From Rhodococcus sp. Leaf247 (GTDB taxonomy: Bacteria > Actinomycetota > Actinomycetes > Mycobacteriales > Mycobacteriaceae): a stretch of DNA of 64,000 nucleotides. A program made the position numbers and the translations under genes. Location: the NCBI RefSeq assembly GCF_001426185.1, contig NZ_LMRP01000003.1, forward strand, positions 310,001 to 374,000, read 5' to 3'. The notes below the pieces were generated by a model. That model saw only the letters and a list, made by a program, of their open reading frames with translations. It was not told the origin of the DNA and did no database searches. Below, piece by piece: positions 41,895-51,426 of this stretch; position 1 is the first letter of the stretch, and every line of letters begins with the position of its first letter.

Positions 41895-43994
41895 TTATCC
41901 CTTCACATTGGTGATGGAGCGCTGCGCGGCGGCGACCACGGCCTCGGCCGTGAATCCGTACTCGCGGAACAGCGTGGCTGCGTCGGCGGACTCGCCGAAG
42001 TGCTCGAGCGAGATGATCTCGCCGAAACCGCCGACGAGCTTGTACCACGGCATCGCGATGCCGGCCTCGATCGAGACGCGTGCCTTGACGGTGGGCGGCA
42101 GCACCTGGTCGCGGTAGTTCTGGTCCTGGCTCTCGAACCACTCGACACACGGCATGGAGACCACGCGTGCGGCGATGTCCTGCGCCTCGAGCAGCTTCTG
42201 GGCCTCGACGGCGTACTGCACCTCGGATCCGGTGGCGATCAGGATGACGTCGGGAGCAGCCTTCGACGACTCGACCAGGGTGTAGCCACCCTTGGACACG
42301 CCCTCGTAGCTGGTGCCTTCGAGCACGGGGATGCCCTGACGCGTCAGCGCCAGACCGACCGGGCCGCTGCTGGAGGACTTCGCCAGCACGGCGCGCCATG
42401 CGTGTGCGGTCTCGTTGGCGTCACCGGGACGGACGACGGACAGGTTCGGGATCGCCCGCAACGCAGCGAGGTGCTCGACCGGCTGGTGGGTCGGGCCGTC
42501 CTCGCCCAGACCGACGGAGTCGTGAGTCCAGACGTAGATCGGATCGATGTCCATCAGTGACGCGAGTCGGACGGCCGGGCGCATGTAGTCACTGAACTGC
42601 ATGAACGTGCCGCCGTAGGCGCGGGTCGGTCCGTGCATGACGATGCCGGACAGGATCGCGCCCATGGCGTGCTCACGGATACCGAAGTGCAGGGTGCGCC
42701 CGTACGGCTCGGCGTCCCAGTCGTCGGTGGAGATCGACGTGGGGCCGAAGGACTTGGCGCCCTTCATCGTCGTGTTGTTGCTGCCGGCCAGGTCGGCGGA
42801 GCCGCCCCACAGCTCGGGCAGCACGGGCGCGACGGCACTGAGCACGTCACCGGACGCGGCACGCGTGGCGACGGCCTTGCTTCCCGGCTCCCAGGTGGGG
42901 AGGACGTCGGACCAGCCCTCGGGCAGCTCTTCCGCCGTGAGGCGGTCGAGCAGCTTCTTGCGCTCGGGCTCGCGTGCCGCCCAGGCGTCGAACTGCTCGG
43001 TCCAGGCGGCGTGCGCCGCACGGCCGCGCTCCTGCAACGAGCGGGTGTGCGCGATGACCTCGTCGGTGACCTCGAAGGTCTTGTCCGGATCGAAGCCGAG
43101 CGCCTTCTTGACCGCGGCGACCTCGTCGTCGCCGAGAGCCGCGCCGTGCACTGCGCCGGTGTTCATCATCGTCGGCGCGGGGAAGCCGATGATGGTGCGC
43201 AGCACGATGATCGACGGCTTGTCGGTGACGGCCTTCGCGGCCTCGACAGCCTCTTCGATGGCGGTGACGTTCTCGCCGCCCTCCACGACCTGAACGTGCC
43301 AGCCGTAGGCCTCGTAGCGCTTGGCCGTGTCCTCGGACAGGGCGATGTCCGTCGAGTGCTCGATGGAGATCTTGTTGTCGTCGTAGAACAGGATCAGGTT
43401 GCCCAGCTGCTGCGTACCGGCCAGTGACGACGCCTCGGAGGTGATGCCCTCCTCGATGTCGCCGTCGGAGGCGATGACGTAGATGAAGTGGTCGAACGGG
43501 CTCTCACCGAGGGCGGGCTCCGGGTCGAACAGTCCGCGTTCGCGGCGTGACGCCATCGACATGCCGACGGCGGAGGCCAGGCCCTGCCCCAACGGGCCGG
43601 TGGTGATCTCGACGCCCTTGGTGTGGCGGAACTCGGGGTGGCCCGGAGTCTTCGACTTGAACGTACGCAGCGCCTCGAGGTCGGACAGTTCGAGCCCGAA
43701 GCCGCCGAGGTACAGCTGGATGTAGAGGGTGAGGCTCGAGTGGCCGCACGAGAGCACGAACCGGTCGCGACCGATCCACGTCGTGTCGGTGGGGTCGTGG
43801 CGCATGGTGCGCTGGAAGAGCGTGTAGGCGAGAGGCGCGAGGCTCATCGCGGTACCGGGGTGGCCGTTGCCGACCTTCTGCACGGCGTCGGCCGCGAGCA
43901 CTCGAACAGTGTCCACCGCCCGCGTGTCCAGATCGGTCCAGTCGCTCGGATGGTGAGCGCTGGTGAGAACGGTGATGTCGTCTGTGATCGACAC
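41895..43994 (-). CDS. tkt: Transketolase
   Basis: Thiamine-diphosphate enzyme of the pentose phosphate pathway. 699 residues. N-terminal [20 protein letters not shown] (residues 41-60), the thiamine motif [17 protein letters not shown], and the pyrimidine-binding [20 protein letters not shown] with the catalytic His/Glu are all present. GTG 43994 is the start, with AGGAG upstream on this strand. First gene of the pentose phosphate operon; candidate promoters lie in the divergent region shared with ctaB. Confidence 0.97.
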   Translation of the reverse strand: MSITDDITVLTSAHHPSDWTDLDTRAVDTVRVLAADAVQKVGNGHPGTAMSLAPLAYTLFQRTMRHDPTDTTWIGRDRFVLSCGHSSLTLYIQLYLGGFGLELSDLEALRTFKSKTPGHPEFRHTKGVEITTGPLGQGLASAVGMSMASRRERGLFDPEPALGESPFDHFIYVIASDGDIEEGITSEASSLAGTQQLGNLILFYDDNKISIEHSTDIALSEDTAKRYEAYGWHVQVVEGGENVTAIEEAVEAAKAVTDKPSIIVLRTIIGFPAPTMMNTGAVHGAALGDDEVAAVKKALGFDPDKTFEVTDEVIAHTRSLQERGRAAHAAWTEQFDAWAAREPERKKLLDRLTAEELPEGWSDVLPTWEPGSKAVATRAASGDVLSAVAPVLPELWGGSADLAGSNNTTMKGAKSFGPTSISTDDWDAEPYGRTLHFGIREHAMGAILSGIVMHGPTRAYGGTFMQFSDYMRPAVRLASLMDIDPIYVWTHDSVGLGEDGPTHQPVEHLAALRAIPNLSVVRPGDANETAHAWRAVLAKSSSSGPVGLALTRQGIPVLEGTSYEGVSKGGYTLVESSKAAPDVILIATGSEVQYAVEAQKLLEAQDIAARVVSMPCVEWFESQDQNYRDQVLPPTVKARVSIEAGIAMPWYKLVGGFGEIISLEHFGESADAATLFREYGFTAEAVVAAAQRSITNVKG

Positions 43995-44307
43995 GAGCGG
44001 AAATCTCCTGACACTGTCGGGGTGTGTGGCCAGTACCTGCGTGCGAACGGCGCGACTGATCGCATCGTCCGCGGGTGGAGCCTAGTTCCCCGACGGATCC
44101 GTCGGAGATACCCGGTTCGGGGCCCAGCCTAGTTCCGTCGGGGACCCCCCGCCGACTCGTACGAGCAACGCCCGCGCAGATCGACGTGGTGACTCCGACC
44201 TCAGGACTACCCGCCGATTGGGGTGATGACACAGGCGGCGTCTACCATCGCTTGTAGTAGCGCCACCTGTTCGGTGGTGAAGCGCAGGTCGTGTGAGGGA
44301 GATTCGA
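43995..44307. promoter_or_regulatory. Divergent tkt/ctaB control region with palindrome and direct repeats
   Basis: The only gene-free stretch over 300 bp. It holds a perfect 16-bp palindrome (44090-44105), and two copies of AGCCTAGTTCC (44079-44089 and 44126-44136), 47 bp apart, flanking it. On the minus strand each copy contains TAGGCT, a TANNNT -10 box pointing at tkt, so tandem tkt promoters are possible. For ctaB, TACCAT (44243-44248) with TTGGGG (44218-44223) about 19 bp upstream is a candidate promoter. Palindrome and repeats could be an operator. No coding sequence is supported here. Confidence 0.55.
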
Positions 44308-45291
44308 GTGGGGATGCGGCAGAGCCCGAGCGGACACGGGTTCGCCGACAGTCCGGCCGCGGACTCGTCTCCGGCGCCCACGACGCTCCCGGGACGACTC
44401 CTCGCGCGGGCCGGCGCCTACATCGCACTGACCAAGCCTCGTGTCATCGAGTTGCTCCTCGTCGCCACCATCCCCACGATGCTGCTGGCCGATCGTGGTT
44501 CGGTGGACCTGCCTCTGCTCTTCGCCACACTGTTCGGCGGTTGGATGGGTGCAGCCAGCGCGAACACGTTGAACTGCGTCGTCGACGCCGATATCGACAA
44601 GGTCATGAAGCGCACGGCGCGCCGTCCCCTCGCCCGTGAGGCAGTGCCCACGTCGCACGCCTTCGTCTTCGGCACACTGCTCGGCATCGCGTCGTTCGCC
44701 TGGTTGTGGTGGGCCGCGAACCTGCTCAGCGGCGTTCTCGTCGTCGTGACCATCCTGTTCTACGTGTTCGTCTACACGATGGGCCTCAAGCGTCGGACCT
44801 CGCAGAACGTCGTCTGGGGCGGTGCTGCGGGTTGCATGCCGGCGTTGGTGGGATGGTCGGCGGTCACCGGAACCGTCGGCTGGCAAGCCGTCGTGCTGTT
44901 CCTGGTCATCTTCTTCTGGACGCCGCCGCACACCTGGGCCCTGGCCATGCGTTACAAGGACGACTACGCCGCAGCCGGTGTGCCCATGCTTCCCGTCGTT
45001 GCCACCGAGCAGGTCGTCACACGACAGATCGTCATCTACACCTGGCTCACCGTCGCCGCGACCGCCGCGCTGGTCCCCGCCGCGGGTGTCGTGTACGCCG
45101 CGGTGGCACTCGTCGCGGGCGCCTGGTTCCTCCTGATGGCTCATCAGCTCTACGCGGGTGTACGCCGCGGCGAGCCGGTCAAGCCCCTGCGTCTGTTTCT
45201 CCAGTCGAACAACTACCTGGCCGTCGTCTTCATCGGCCTGGCCGTCGACTCGGTGCTCGGCATGAACACCGTGTCGCAGTTCTTCTCCTGA
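44308..45291 (+). CDS. ctaB: Protohaem IX farnesyltransferase (haem O synthase)
   Basis: Adds the farnesyl tail to haem B, first step to haem A for cytochrome c oxidase. 327 residues with about nine membrane helices. The prenyl-diphosphate Asp-rich motif is [20 protein letters not shown], preceded by [10 protein letters not shown]; the second is [23 protein letters not shown] 44308 has GAGGGAG upstream at a good distance; GTG 44293 and ATG 44314 are in-frame alternatives. Works with CtaA at 46752-47726. Convergent with qor. Confidence 0.94.
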   Translation: MGMRQSPSGHGFADSPAADSSPAPTTLPGRLLARAGAYIALTKPRVIELLLVATIPTMLLADRGSVDLPLLFATLFGGWMGAASANTLNCVVDADIDKVMKRTARRPLAREAVPTSHAFVFGTLLGIASFAWLWWAANLLSGVLVVVTILFYVFVYTMGLKRRTSQNVVWGGAAGCMPALVGWSAVTGTVGWQAVVLFLVIFFWTPPHTWALAMRYKDDYAAAGVPMLPVVATEQVVTRQIVIYTWLTVAATAALVPAAGVVYAAVALVAGAWFLLMAHQLYAGVRRGEPVKPLRLFLQSNNYLAVVFIGLAVDSVLGMNTVSQFFS

Positions 45292-45301
45292 CAGCCGTGA
45301 C

Positions 45302-46270
45302 TCAGGGCTCCAGAACCAAGGAGCCGGTGGTCCGGCGTGCTTCGAGTTCGGTGTGCGCCCGGCGGGCCTCCGCCAGCGGGTAGCGGTGCTCGACCCGCAC
45401 CGACAACGTCCCGTTCGCGACGGCGCCCATGACGGCCCCACCGCGCCACTCGAGCTCGGCTCGGTCGCGAATGTGGTGGGCGAGGGTCGGCCGAGTCAGG
45501 AATACCGATCCGGCCTTGTTGAGCCGCTGAGGGTCGACCGGCGGAACCGGTCCGCTGGCCGCCCCGAACAGGGCGACGGTGCCGCGGATCCGCACGCTGT
45601 CGAGACTTGCGTCGAAGGTCGTCCTGCCGACGCCGTCGTAGACCGCCGCCACCCCCTCGCCACGGGTGATGTCGCGTACCCGGGCTGCGATGTCGTCGTC
45701 GTACCGCAGGACATGGGACGCTCCCGCGTCGCGGGACAAGGCGTCCTTGTCGTCCGACGAGACGGTCGTGATCACCTCGACCCCCTTCGCGACCGCGAGC
45801 TGGGTGAGCAGCAACCCGACTCCGCCGGCCCCGGCGTGCACCAGCACGGTGTCCCCGGACACGGCCGCGTAGGTCGACTCGACGAGGTAATGCGCCGTCA
45901 TCCCCTGCAGCAGCACCGACGCTGCTCGAGGGAAATCGACGCCGTCGGGAACCGGGACGGCCGCGGCCACGGGCACGACCGCGAGTTCGGCGTAGCTACC
46001 GGGCGCGCTGGCCCATGCGACCCGGTCACCGACCCGGATGTCGGTGACGTCGGATCCGATCTCCTCGACGACCCCGGCGCCCTCGTCGCCGGGAACGTAC
46101 GGCAATTCTCGGGGGTAGGCCCCGCTCCGGAAATAGGTGTCGATGTAGTTGATGCCGGCGGCCTGCACTCGGACGAGGAGGTCGGTGGGGCCGGGACGTG
46201 GATCGGGGGCCTCGGTGTACTCGAGAACGTCGGGTCCGCCGGTCCTGGTGATCACCACTGCTCGCATCAC
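45302..46270 (-). CDS. qor: Quinone oxidoreductase, zinc-free MDR family
   Basis: NADPH-dependent reductase of quinones or enones. 322 residues of the medium-chain dehydrogenase fold: N-terminal GroES-like VVITRTGGPDVLEYTEAPD, QAAGINYIDTYFRSGAYP, and nucleotide-binding VHAGAGGVGLLLTQLA. Zinc ligands of alcohol dehydrogenases are missing, as in QOR. ATG 46270. A 6-bp inverted repeat GGCTCC/GGAGCC (45306-45325) at its 3' end may help terminate the convergent ctaB transcript. Equivalent to Rv1454c. Confidence 0.93.
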   Translation of the reverse strand: MMRAVVITRTGGPDVLEYTEAPDPRPGPTDLLVRVQAAGINYIDTYFRSGAYPRELPYVPGDEGAGVVEEIGSDVTDIRVGDRVAWASAPGSYAELAVVPVAAAVPVPDGVDFPRAASVLLQGMTAHYLVESTYAAVSGDTVLVHAGAGGVGLLLTQLAVAKGVEVITTVSSDDKDALSRDAGASHVLRYDDDIAARVRDITRGEGVAAVYDGVGRTTFDASLDSVRIRGTVALFGAASGPVPPVDPQRLNKAGSVFLTRPTLAHHIRDRAELEWRGGAVMGAVANGTLSVRVEHRYPLAEARRAHTELEARRTTGSLVLEP

Positions 46271-46363
46271 CGGAGTCTTGCACTACCGGCGCGGACGCGG
46301 GGGACGGGACACGAGGTTACCGATGGGTAGGAGTGCGGCGGAGGCACCGGGTATTCTCACGGC

Positions 46364-46744
46364 ATGAGTACCGAGAGCATCGAGAACGCACCCAAGGGCT
46401 CGTCCGGCATGAGCACCGAGACGGCTGCACCACCGTCGAGTCTGGTGTCGTCCATCGAGTCGTTCGTTGCCGCCCACGGCGGCTCGGCGACGGTCGTGTT
46501 GCAGCCCCTGGGGCGTGCGGGCGTTCGCATCACACTGGTCGGTGAGGACGGTGTCCTGGGGGACCGCGTCGCCGCCGATCTGGCGACCGCGCACGCGGTG
46601 GTGGATTCGTTGGATTCGGTGACCATCGGCGAGTGGGATCGCGAACTGACGAGCATCGTCACCCCCCGCAAGGGTCATTTCGCGCAGATGGCCGGGTGGG
46701 TCGCGGGCCAGACCAAGTTCCCGAAGGCACGCAACGGCCAGTAG
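46364..46744 (+). CDS. Small conserved actinobacterial protein of unknown function
   Basis: 126 residues. A disordered Ser/Thr/Ala-rich start (~25 residues) precedes a compact alpha/beta segment, TVVLQPLGRAGVRITLVGED then VAADLATAHAVVDSLD and a basic end GQTKFPKARNG. No signal peptide, membrane helix or catalytic motif. TATTCT (46352-46357) fits a -10 box 6 nt before ATG 46364, so the message is probably leaderless. Sits between qor and ctaA as does Rv1455 in M. tuberculosis; I do not recognise a function. Confidence 0.8.
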   Translation: MSTESIENAPKGSSGMSTETAAPPSSLVSSIESFVAAHGGSATVVLQPLGRAGVRITLVGEDGVLGDRVAADLATAHAVVDSLDSVTIGEWDRELTSIVTPRKGHFAQMAGWVAGQTKFPKARNGQ

Positions 46745-46751
46745 GGACTGC

Positions 46752-47726
46752 TCAGCGAACGTGCTCGGGTCGCACGTTCTCGGCGTCGGGTGCCGGGATG
46801 GACTCCCGGTGACGTGACGCCGACCAGACCGCAGCAGTCGCCGCGGTACACGCGGCGGCTCCCGCGACGTGCACCGCCACCAGCGCGGCAGGCACGTCGG
46901 TGAAGTACTGGACGATGCCGACCGACGCCTGCGCAACCACCAGCGCGATCAGGATGTGAAGCCGCTTCTTCACGGCAGTCGCTCCCGAGGGGCTGACCGC
47001 GTAGACGCCGAAGGTCAGTCCGACGAGCAGGGCCAGGTAGCCGACCAGTAGTTCCGCATGGAGATGCACGAGGGTGACGATCTCCACCTCGAGTCGTGCC
47101 ACGTCCGCGTCGCCGGCGTGCGGTCCGGCTCCGGTGACCATCGTGCCCGCCACCAGAACACCGGTGAGCAGGACCGCCGACAGAACGGTCAGCCACCGCA
47201 GGGGAGCCGGAACGGACGGCACGGACACACCGTCGTCGGCCTCGCCGATCTTGTGGAACAGCAGAGTCGCCAGCCACACCATCAGCATCGAGATGATCAG
47301 GTGCACGGCGACCGTCCACCACAGCAGACCGGTGAGAACGGTGATTCCGCCGACGCCGGCCTGCAGCACGGTTCCGGCGGGCATCAGCCACGCGTAGACG
47401 ACCACTTCGCGCCGACGCCGTGCGCGGATGACGGCGAGCACGATGGCCGCGGCTGTCAGCACGACGGCGAAGGTCAGCATGCGGTTGCCGAATTCGACCG
47501 CCTGATGCAACACCGGGACCTCGGACACGCCCACGGGAGTGAAGCTGCCGGGGAAGCACTGGGGCCACGTGGGGCACCCCAGGCCGGATGCCGTGACGCG
47601 CACGATGGCGCCGGTGACGGAGATGCCGCCCTGGGTCACGATCACGACGAACGCGATGATCCGCTGCACGCGCACGGAGGGCAGCGGCAGGCGATCGACC
47701 AGGGACAGGAACGCACGAGAAAGCAC
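46752..47726 (-). CDS. ctaA: Haem A synthase (CtaA/Cox15 family)
   Basis: Oxidises the methyl group of haem O to the formyl group of haem A. 324 residues with about eight membrane helices. First extracellular loop has the conserved pair CPTWPQC (Cys51 and Cys57) after IVRVTASGLG; His ligands lie in LHQAVEFGNRML and further helices (HLIISML, VHLHAELLVG, VHVAGAA). GTG 47726 is the family start; the longer open reading upstream runs into non-membrane sequence. Partner of ctaB. Confidence 0.93.
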   Translation of the reverse strand: MLSRAFLSLVDRLPLPSVRVQRIIAFVVIVTQGGISVTGAIVRVTASGLGCPTWPQCFPGSFTPVGVSEVPVLHQAVEFGNRMLTFAVVLTAAAIVLAVIRARRRREVVVYAWLMPAGTVLQAGVGGITVLTGLLWWTVAVHLIISMLMVWLATLLFHKIGEADDGVSVPSVPAPLRWLTVLSAVLLTGVLVAGTMVTGAGPHAGDADVARLEVEIVTLVHLHAELLVGYLALLVGLTFGVYAVSPSGATAVKKRLHILIALVVAQASVGIVQYFTDVPAALVAVHVAGAAACTAATAAVWSASRHRESIPAPDAENVRPEHVR

Positions 47727-47790
47727 GACTCGATCGTAGACGCCGAGTCCTACACGGTGTAGTTGGCCCGCGTCCGGCCGGACGGTTCGC

Positions 47791-48591
47791 CTAGGTGAAG
47801 GAGAACTTGCGGGTGGCCCAGAACCCGCACACCGCGGCCCACACGGCAAGCACCAGGACGCCGAACAGGTCCACGCGCCCCACCACGGCCTGCTCGAGTG
47901 TTTCCGCCATCGCGCCCGACGGCACGAGACGCGCGATCATCCGCACGGCCCCGGGAAGCGAGTCGTCGGCGAAGATCACACTGCCGATACCGAGCATCAC
48001 GAACCACGCGATGTTGGCCAGAGCGAGCACGATCTCTGCTCGAAGTGTTCCGCCGAGAAGAAGGCCCATCGTCGCGAACGTCACGGTGCCCAGGGCGATG
48101 ACGACGGCCCCGAGGAGCAGCCCGCCGGGAGTCGGACGCCATCCGAGGACGAGCCCGATGACACCCAGCAGAACCGACTGCGCGGCAACGACGATCAGGA
48201 CGGCGATCGACTTGCCCGCGATCGCGCCCCACTTCGGCAGAGCGGTCGCCCCCAGTCTCTTCAGGGCGCCGTAGCGTCGATCGAAGCCCACAGCGATGGC
48301 CTGACCGGTGAAAGCCGTCGACATCACGGCGACCATCATCACGGCGGGAACGACTGTTCCGACGCGCTCGGAGCCGAAGTCGCCGAACGGCAGAAGTGTC
48401 AGACCGATGAGCAACGTGACCGGGATGAACATGGTGAGCAGCAACTGCTCACCGTTGCGGAGGAGCAGGACGAGTTCGAGTCGGGACTGCGCCGCGAGCA
48501 TGCGACCGCGAGGCGCCGCCTGCGGATTCGGTGTGAACGTCCCCGGTTCGAATCTGTCCGTCGTGCGTTCGGACCGTGATGTCACGCTCAC
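47791..48591 (-). CDS. ABC-2 type transporter permease
   Basis: Membrane half of an exporter. 266 residues: soluble start, then about six helices, e.g. LLLTMFIPVTLLIGLTLL, VVPAVMMVAVMSTAFTGQAI and the end VLVLAVWAAVCGFWATRKF. ABC-2 family proteins export drugs or cell-envelope polymers; the substrate here is unknown. GTG 48591 overlaps the ATPase stop by 4 nt; GTG 48585 is an alternative. Corresponds to Rv1457c. Confidence 0.9.
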   Translation of the reverse strand: MSVTSRSERTTDRFEPGTFTPNPQAAPRGRMLAAQSRLELVLLLRNGEQLLLTMFIPVTLLIGLTLLPFGDFGSERVGTVVPAVMMVAVMSTAFTGQAIAVGFDRRYGALKRLGATALPKWGAIAGKSIAVLIVVAAQSVLLGVIGLVLGWRPTPGGLLLGAVVIALGTVTFATMGLLLGGTLRAEIVLALANIAWFVMLGIGSVIFADDSLPGAVRMIARLVPSGAMAETLEQAVVGRVDLFGVLVLAVWAAVCGFWATRKFSFT

Positions 48592-49556
48592 CCTCTCAGT
48601 TCCCGCCCCGTCAGATCGAGGAACACGTCCTCGAGGCTGCGCTGCTCCACGCGGAGATCGGTGGCCAGCACGTTGAGTCGAGCACACCACGAGGTCACCG
48701 TCGCCAGTACCTGGGGGTCGATGGTTCCTTCGAGCAGATAGGACCCCGGCGAGCTCTCGACGGGGTCGAAGCCCTCGGGCAGCACCATCTGCAACAACGA
48801 GAGATCGAGTCCGGCCGGTGCGGAGAACCGCAGCTGCCCCTCGGCTCCACGTCGAGTGAGTTCCGTCGGTGTCCCCGACGCCACGACGCGGCCGTGGTCG
48901 ATGATCACCAGATCGTCGGCCAGCTGCTCCGCCTCGTCCATCAGGTGGGTTGTCAGCAGGATGCTGACGCCGTCCCGGCGGAGGGCATCGATCATGTCCC
49001 ACACCAGGAGTCGCGCCTGTGCGTCGAGTCCGGCGGTGGGCTCGTCCAGGAAGACGAGTTCCGGTCGTCCCACCAGCGCGCAGGCGAGGGAGAGTCGCTG
49101 TTGCTGCCCGCCGGACAGGCGTCGGTACGGGGTGCGGACGGCGTCGGTGAGACCGAGCTGCGCCATCAACCACGCGGGGTCGAGCGGATCGGCAGAGTAG
49201 GACGCGACCAGGTTCAGCATCTCGCCCGCACGGGAGCCCGGGTAGGCGCCGCCGCCCTGGAGCATCACACCGATGCGGGGCTTGACACGCTCCGCGTCTC
49301 CGACGGGATCGAGCCCGAGAACGCGGACGTCGCCGGAGTCGGGGGAGAGAAACCCCTCGCACATCTCGACGGTCGTCGTCTTGCCGGCGCCGTTGGGTCC
49401 GAGCAGAGCGAGCACGCGGCCGCGGTGGAGAGTCAGGTCGAGACCGTCGACCGCCGTCGTCGATCCGAAGTGGCGGACGACGTTCGTGAGCGACACCGCA
49501 GGCGTCAGCGTCGCGGACGAACCGGACGCGGGTGGGGAGGCGGGTCGCGAGGTCAC
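48588..49556 (-). CDS. ABC transporter ATP-binding protein
   Basis: ATPase half of the exporter. 322 residues. Walker A LLGPNGAGKTTTVEM, Q-loop VMLQGGGAYPG, signature LSGGQQQRLSLACALVG, Walker B LVFLDEPTAGLDAQAR and switch LLTTHLMDEAE are all present. The last ~90 residues form the C-terminal domain typical of DrrA/CcmA-type exporters (SLEDVFLDLTGRELRG). GTG 49556 overlaps the mannosyltransferase stop by 4 nt, and the permease follows with a 4-nt overlap, so three genes are coupled. Corresponds to Rv1458c. Confidence 0.93.
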   Translation of the reverse strand: MTSRPASPPASGSSATLTPAVSLTNVVRHFGSTTAVDGLDLTLHRGRVLALLGPNGAGKTTTVEMCEGFLSPDSGDVRVLGLDPVGDAERVKPRIGVMLQGGGAYPGSRAGEMLNLVASYSADPLDPAWLMAQLGLTDAVRTPYRRLSGGQQQRLSLACALVGRPELVFLDEPTAGLDAQARLLVWDMIDALRRDGVSILLTTHLMDEAEQLADDLVIIDHGRVVASGTPTELTRRGAEGQLRFSAPAGLDLSLLQMVLPEGFDPVESSPGSYLLEGTIDPQVLATVTSWCARLNVLATDLRVEQRSLEDVFLDLTGRELRG

Positions 49557-51292
49557 GATGATCCAGCGTAGGCGTCCGAGGAGGGCTCGGACGCCGCCGC
49601 CCCGTCGCGTGCTCTCCACGGAAGGATTCTTCTGGTCGCGGCGATGATCAGGGCGACGGTCAGAACCGTGGCCACGGCCGCCTGCACGATGACGAACGGC
49701 TGCACCTCGCCTCCCGTCGGCATGACGATGAGAGAGACGAAGGCGGAGAAGGCGATCACCGGTACTCGGAACGCGGGCCGGGTGGCCCAGGCCGCGAGCG
49801 GGGTGACGGCCCACAGCAGGTACCAGGGCTGGACGACGGGGAAGAGCAGCACCAGAGCGCCGAGCGACACTCCGAGAGCACCGATCGGATGCAACCGTCC
49901 GAGGAGCACCGAGACGAGCATCCGGACGATGATGACGGCCGCGACGAACGATGCGATCGGACGGGTGAGGGACAGCACGGCCGTGGTGTGGTCGCCGATA
50001 CCCAGCAGCACCCCGGCGCCTCCGGTCGCGAGACCGAGAAGTGTGGGCAACGACATCCAACTGCGTACGGCACTGGCCGTGTTCAAGGTGCCCAGCCATC
50101 CGAATCCGAGGCCGCTCGCCGTGCTCACCGCGAGGAACACCACCAGGGTGACGGCCCCGAGCACCGCCGCGGCGACGGCGACGTCGCGCGCCCTGCCGCC
50201 GCGCCGTCGTGCCAGCGCCATGCCGACGAAGCCCAGGGCGAGGATCGACGGGATCTTGATGGTCGCGGACAATGCGATGATCGCCGCCCCGGCGAGAAGC
50301 AGTCCGATCTCCCGTCGATTCATCGGTCCGGTCCGGCCGGCCGACTCGATGGCACGGAAGGCGATTTCGAGGCCGGCGAGCATCAGGCCGAGCATGGCCG
50401 CCTCGTTGTGGATCCCGGCGACCAGATGGAACAGCAGCAACGGGTTCGCGGCGCCGAGCCACAGCGCAGCCACGCTCGACACCCCGCACCGGGCCGCGAG
50501 TCTGGGCAGCGCCCACACGATGAGGACGACTCCGGCCAGGGCGACGATGCGGTGCAAGAAGATGCCGGCCACGATGTTGTCGCCGGTGATCGCGGTGATA
50601 CCCCGCCCGATCCACAGGAAGAACGGCCCGTACGGCGCCGGGGTGTCGCGCCAGATGTTGGGAACCGTCCGGGTGAGGACGTGGTCGACGCCGAGCGCGG
50701 CCTGCGGTCCGATGGAGTACGGATCCAGTCCGCGGGCCGTGATCTCGCTCTGCGCCAGGTACGAGTAGACGTCCTTGCTGAACATCGGGGGAGCGACGCA
50801 CAGGGGAACGATCCACAGTGCGAGTGTCCGGTCGAGTTGCGACCTGGACAGACGTCGCGGCGACGAGCCCGCTCCGAAGGAGCCGACGGCGAGCCGGCCG
50901 AGCAGGAGCCACGCGAGCACGACGATCGCCGTGCCGATCATCGTCACGGTCAGCGCGGCGGGGAGTGCGCGAGCGAACAGGCCCAGGACGCGGACGCCCT
51001 GGACGGGGTTCTGCAGGACGGGTTGCGCGCCGGCCCCCAGAGCGCCGAGCGCCATCATCGCGGCTCCGGTGGCACCGAATCGGCGGATGTGGCTCAGGTC
51101 GCGCTCTTCCGCGGCGTTCAGACCCGGACGGTCGGGTTCGTTGTCGTGCAGGACCGCGACACGGTCGCTGCGCGGGGAGCCGTCGATGCCGAGGACGCGG
51201 CGCGTCACGCGAACGACCGTCGTCCGGGTCGTCCTCGCCGACTGCGCGACGCGCGACTCCGTCACCGGGACGTTGTCGTCGGAGGGGGGCAC
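49553..51292 (-). CDS. mptB: Polyprenol-phosphomannose alpha-(1->6)-mannosyltransferase, MptB-like
   Basis: GT-C glycosyltransferase that builds the mannan core of lipomannan/lipoarabinomannan outside the membrane (Rv1459c family). 579 residues with ten or more hydrophobic helices, e.g. [19 protein letters not shown] and [18 protein letters not shown]. The family's [17 protein letters not shown] with the catalytic acidic residue, and [14 protein letters not shown], are visible. GTG 51292 start. Divergent from sufR by 130 bp; coupled to the ABC pair, hinting at an envelope role for the exporter (inference). Confidence 0.88.
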   Translation of the reverse strand: MPPSDDNVPVTESRVAQSARTTRTTVVRVTRRVLGIDGSPRSDRVAVLHDNEPDRPGLNAAEERDLSHIRRFGATGAAMMALGALGAGAQPVLQNPVQGVRVLGLFARALPAALTVTMIGTAIVVLAWLLLGRLAVGSFGAGSSPRRLSRSQLDRTLALWIVPLCVAPPMFSKDVYSYLAQSEITARGLDPYSIGPQAALGVDHVLTRTVPNIWRDTPAPYGPFFLWIGRGITAITGDNIVAGIFLHRIVALAGVVLIVWALPRLAARCGVSSVAALWLGAANPLLLFHLVAGIHNEAAMLGLMLAGLEIAFRAIESAGRTGPMNRREIGLLLAGAAIIALSATIKIPSILALGFVGMALARRRGGRARDVAVAAAVLGAVTLVVFLAVSTASGLGFGWLGTLNTASAVRSWMSLPTLLGLATGGAGVLLGIGDHTTAVLSLTRPIASFVAAVIIVRMLVSVLLGRLHPIGALGVSLGALVLLFPVVQPWYLLWAVTPLAAWATRPAFRVPVIAFSAFVSLIVMPTGGEVQPFVIVQAAVATVLTVALIIAATRRILPWRARDGAAASEPSSDAYAGSS

Positions 51293-51411
51293 AGGGCGAA
51301 GCGTATCGACACCTCGGTCACCGCCACCACAACGGCCGATGTCGCGCCCGTGCGAGGGCGGCGTCCGTCGACCCAGGGTGCCCTTGCTGGAACCTGTCCG
51401 GTAATTCGGTC

Positions 51412-51426
51412 ACACTGGTGTTGTGA
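51412..51426 (+). promoter_or_regulatory. Candidate SufR operator across the sufR start codon
   Basis: ACACT (51412-51416), five bases, TGTGA (51422-51426): an exact match to the ACACT-N5-TGTGA inverted repeat that I recall as the mycobacterial SufR binding site. The right arm includes the GTG start (51423-51425). Binding would block both initiation of transcription near here and access to the start. Confidence 0.65.

Noticed and set aside
41890-42399. Upstream extension of the tal frame
   Set aside because: Lies within tkt in another frame; family start and ribosome binding site are at 41889.
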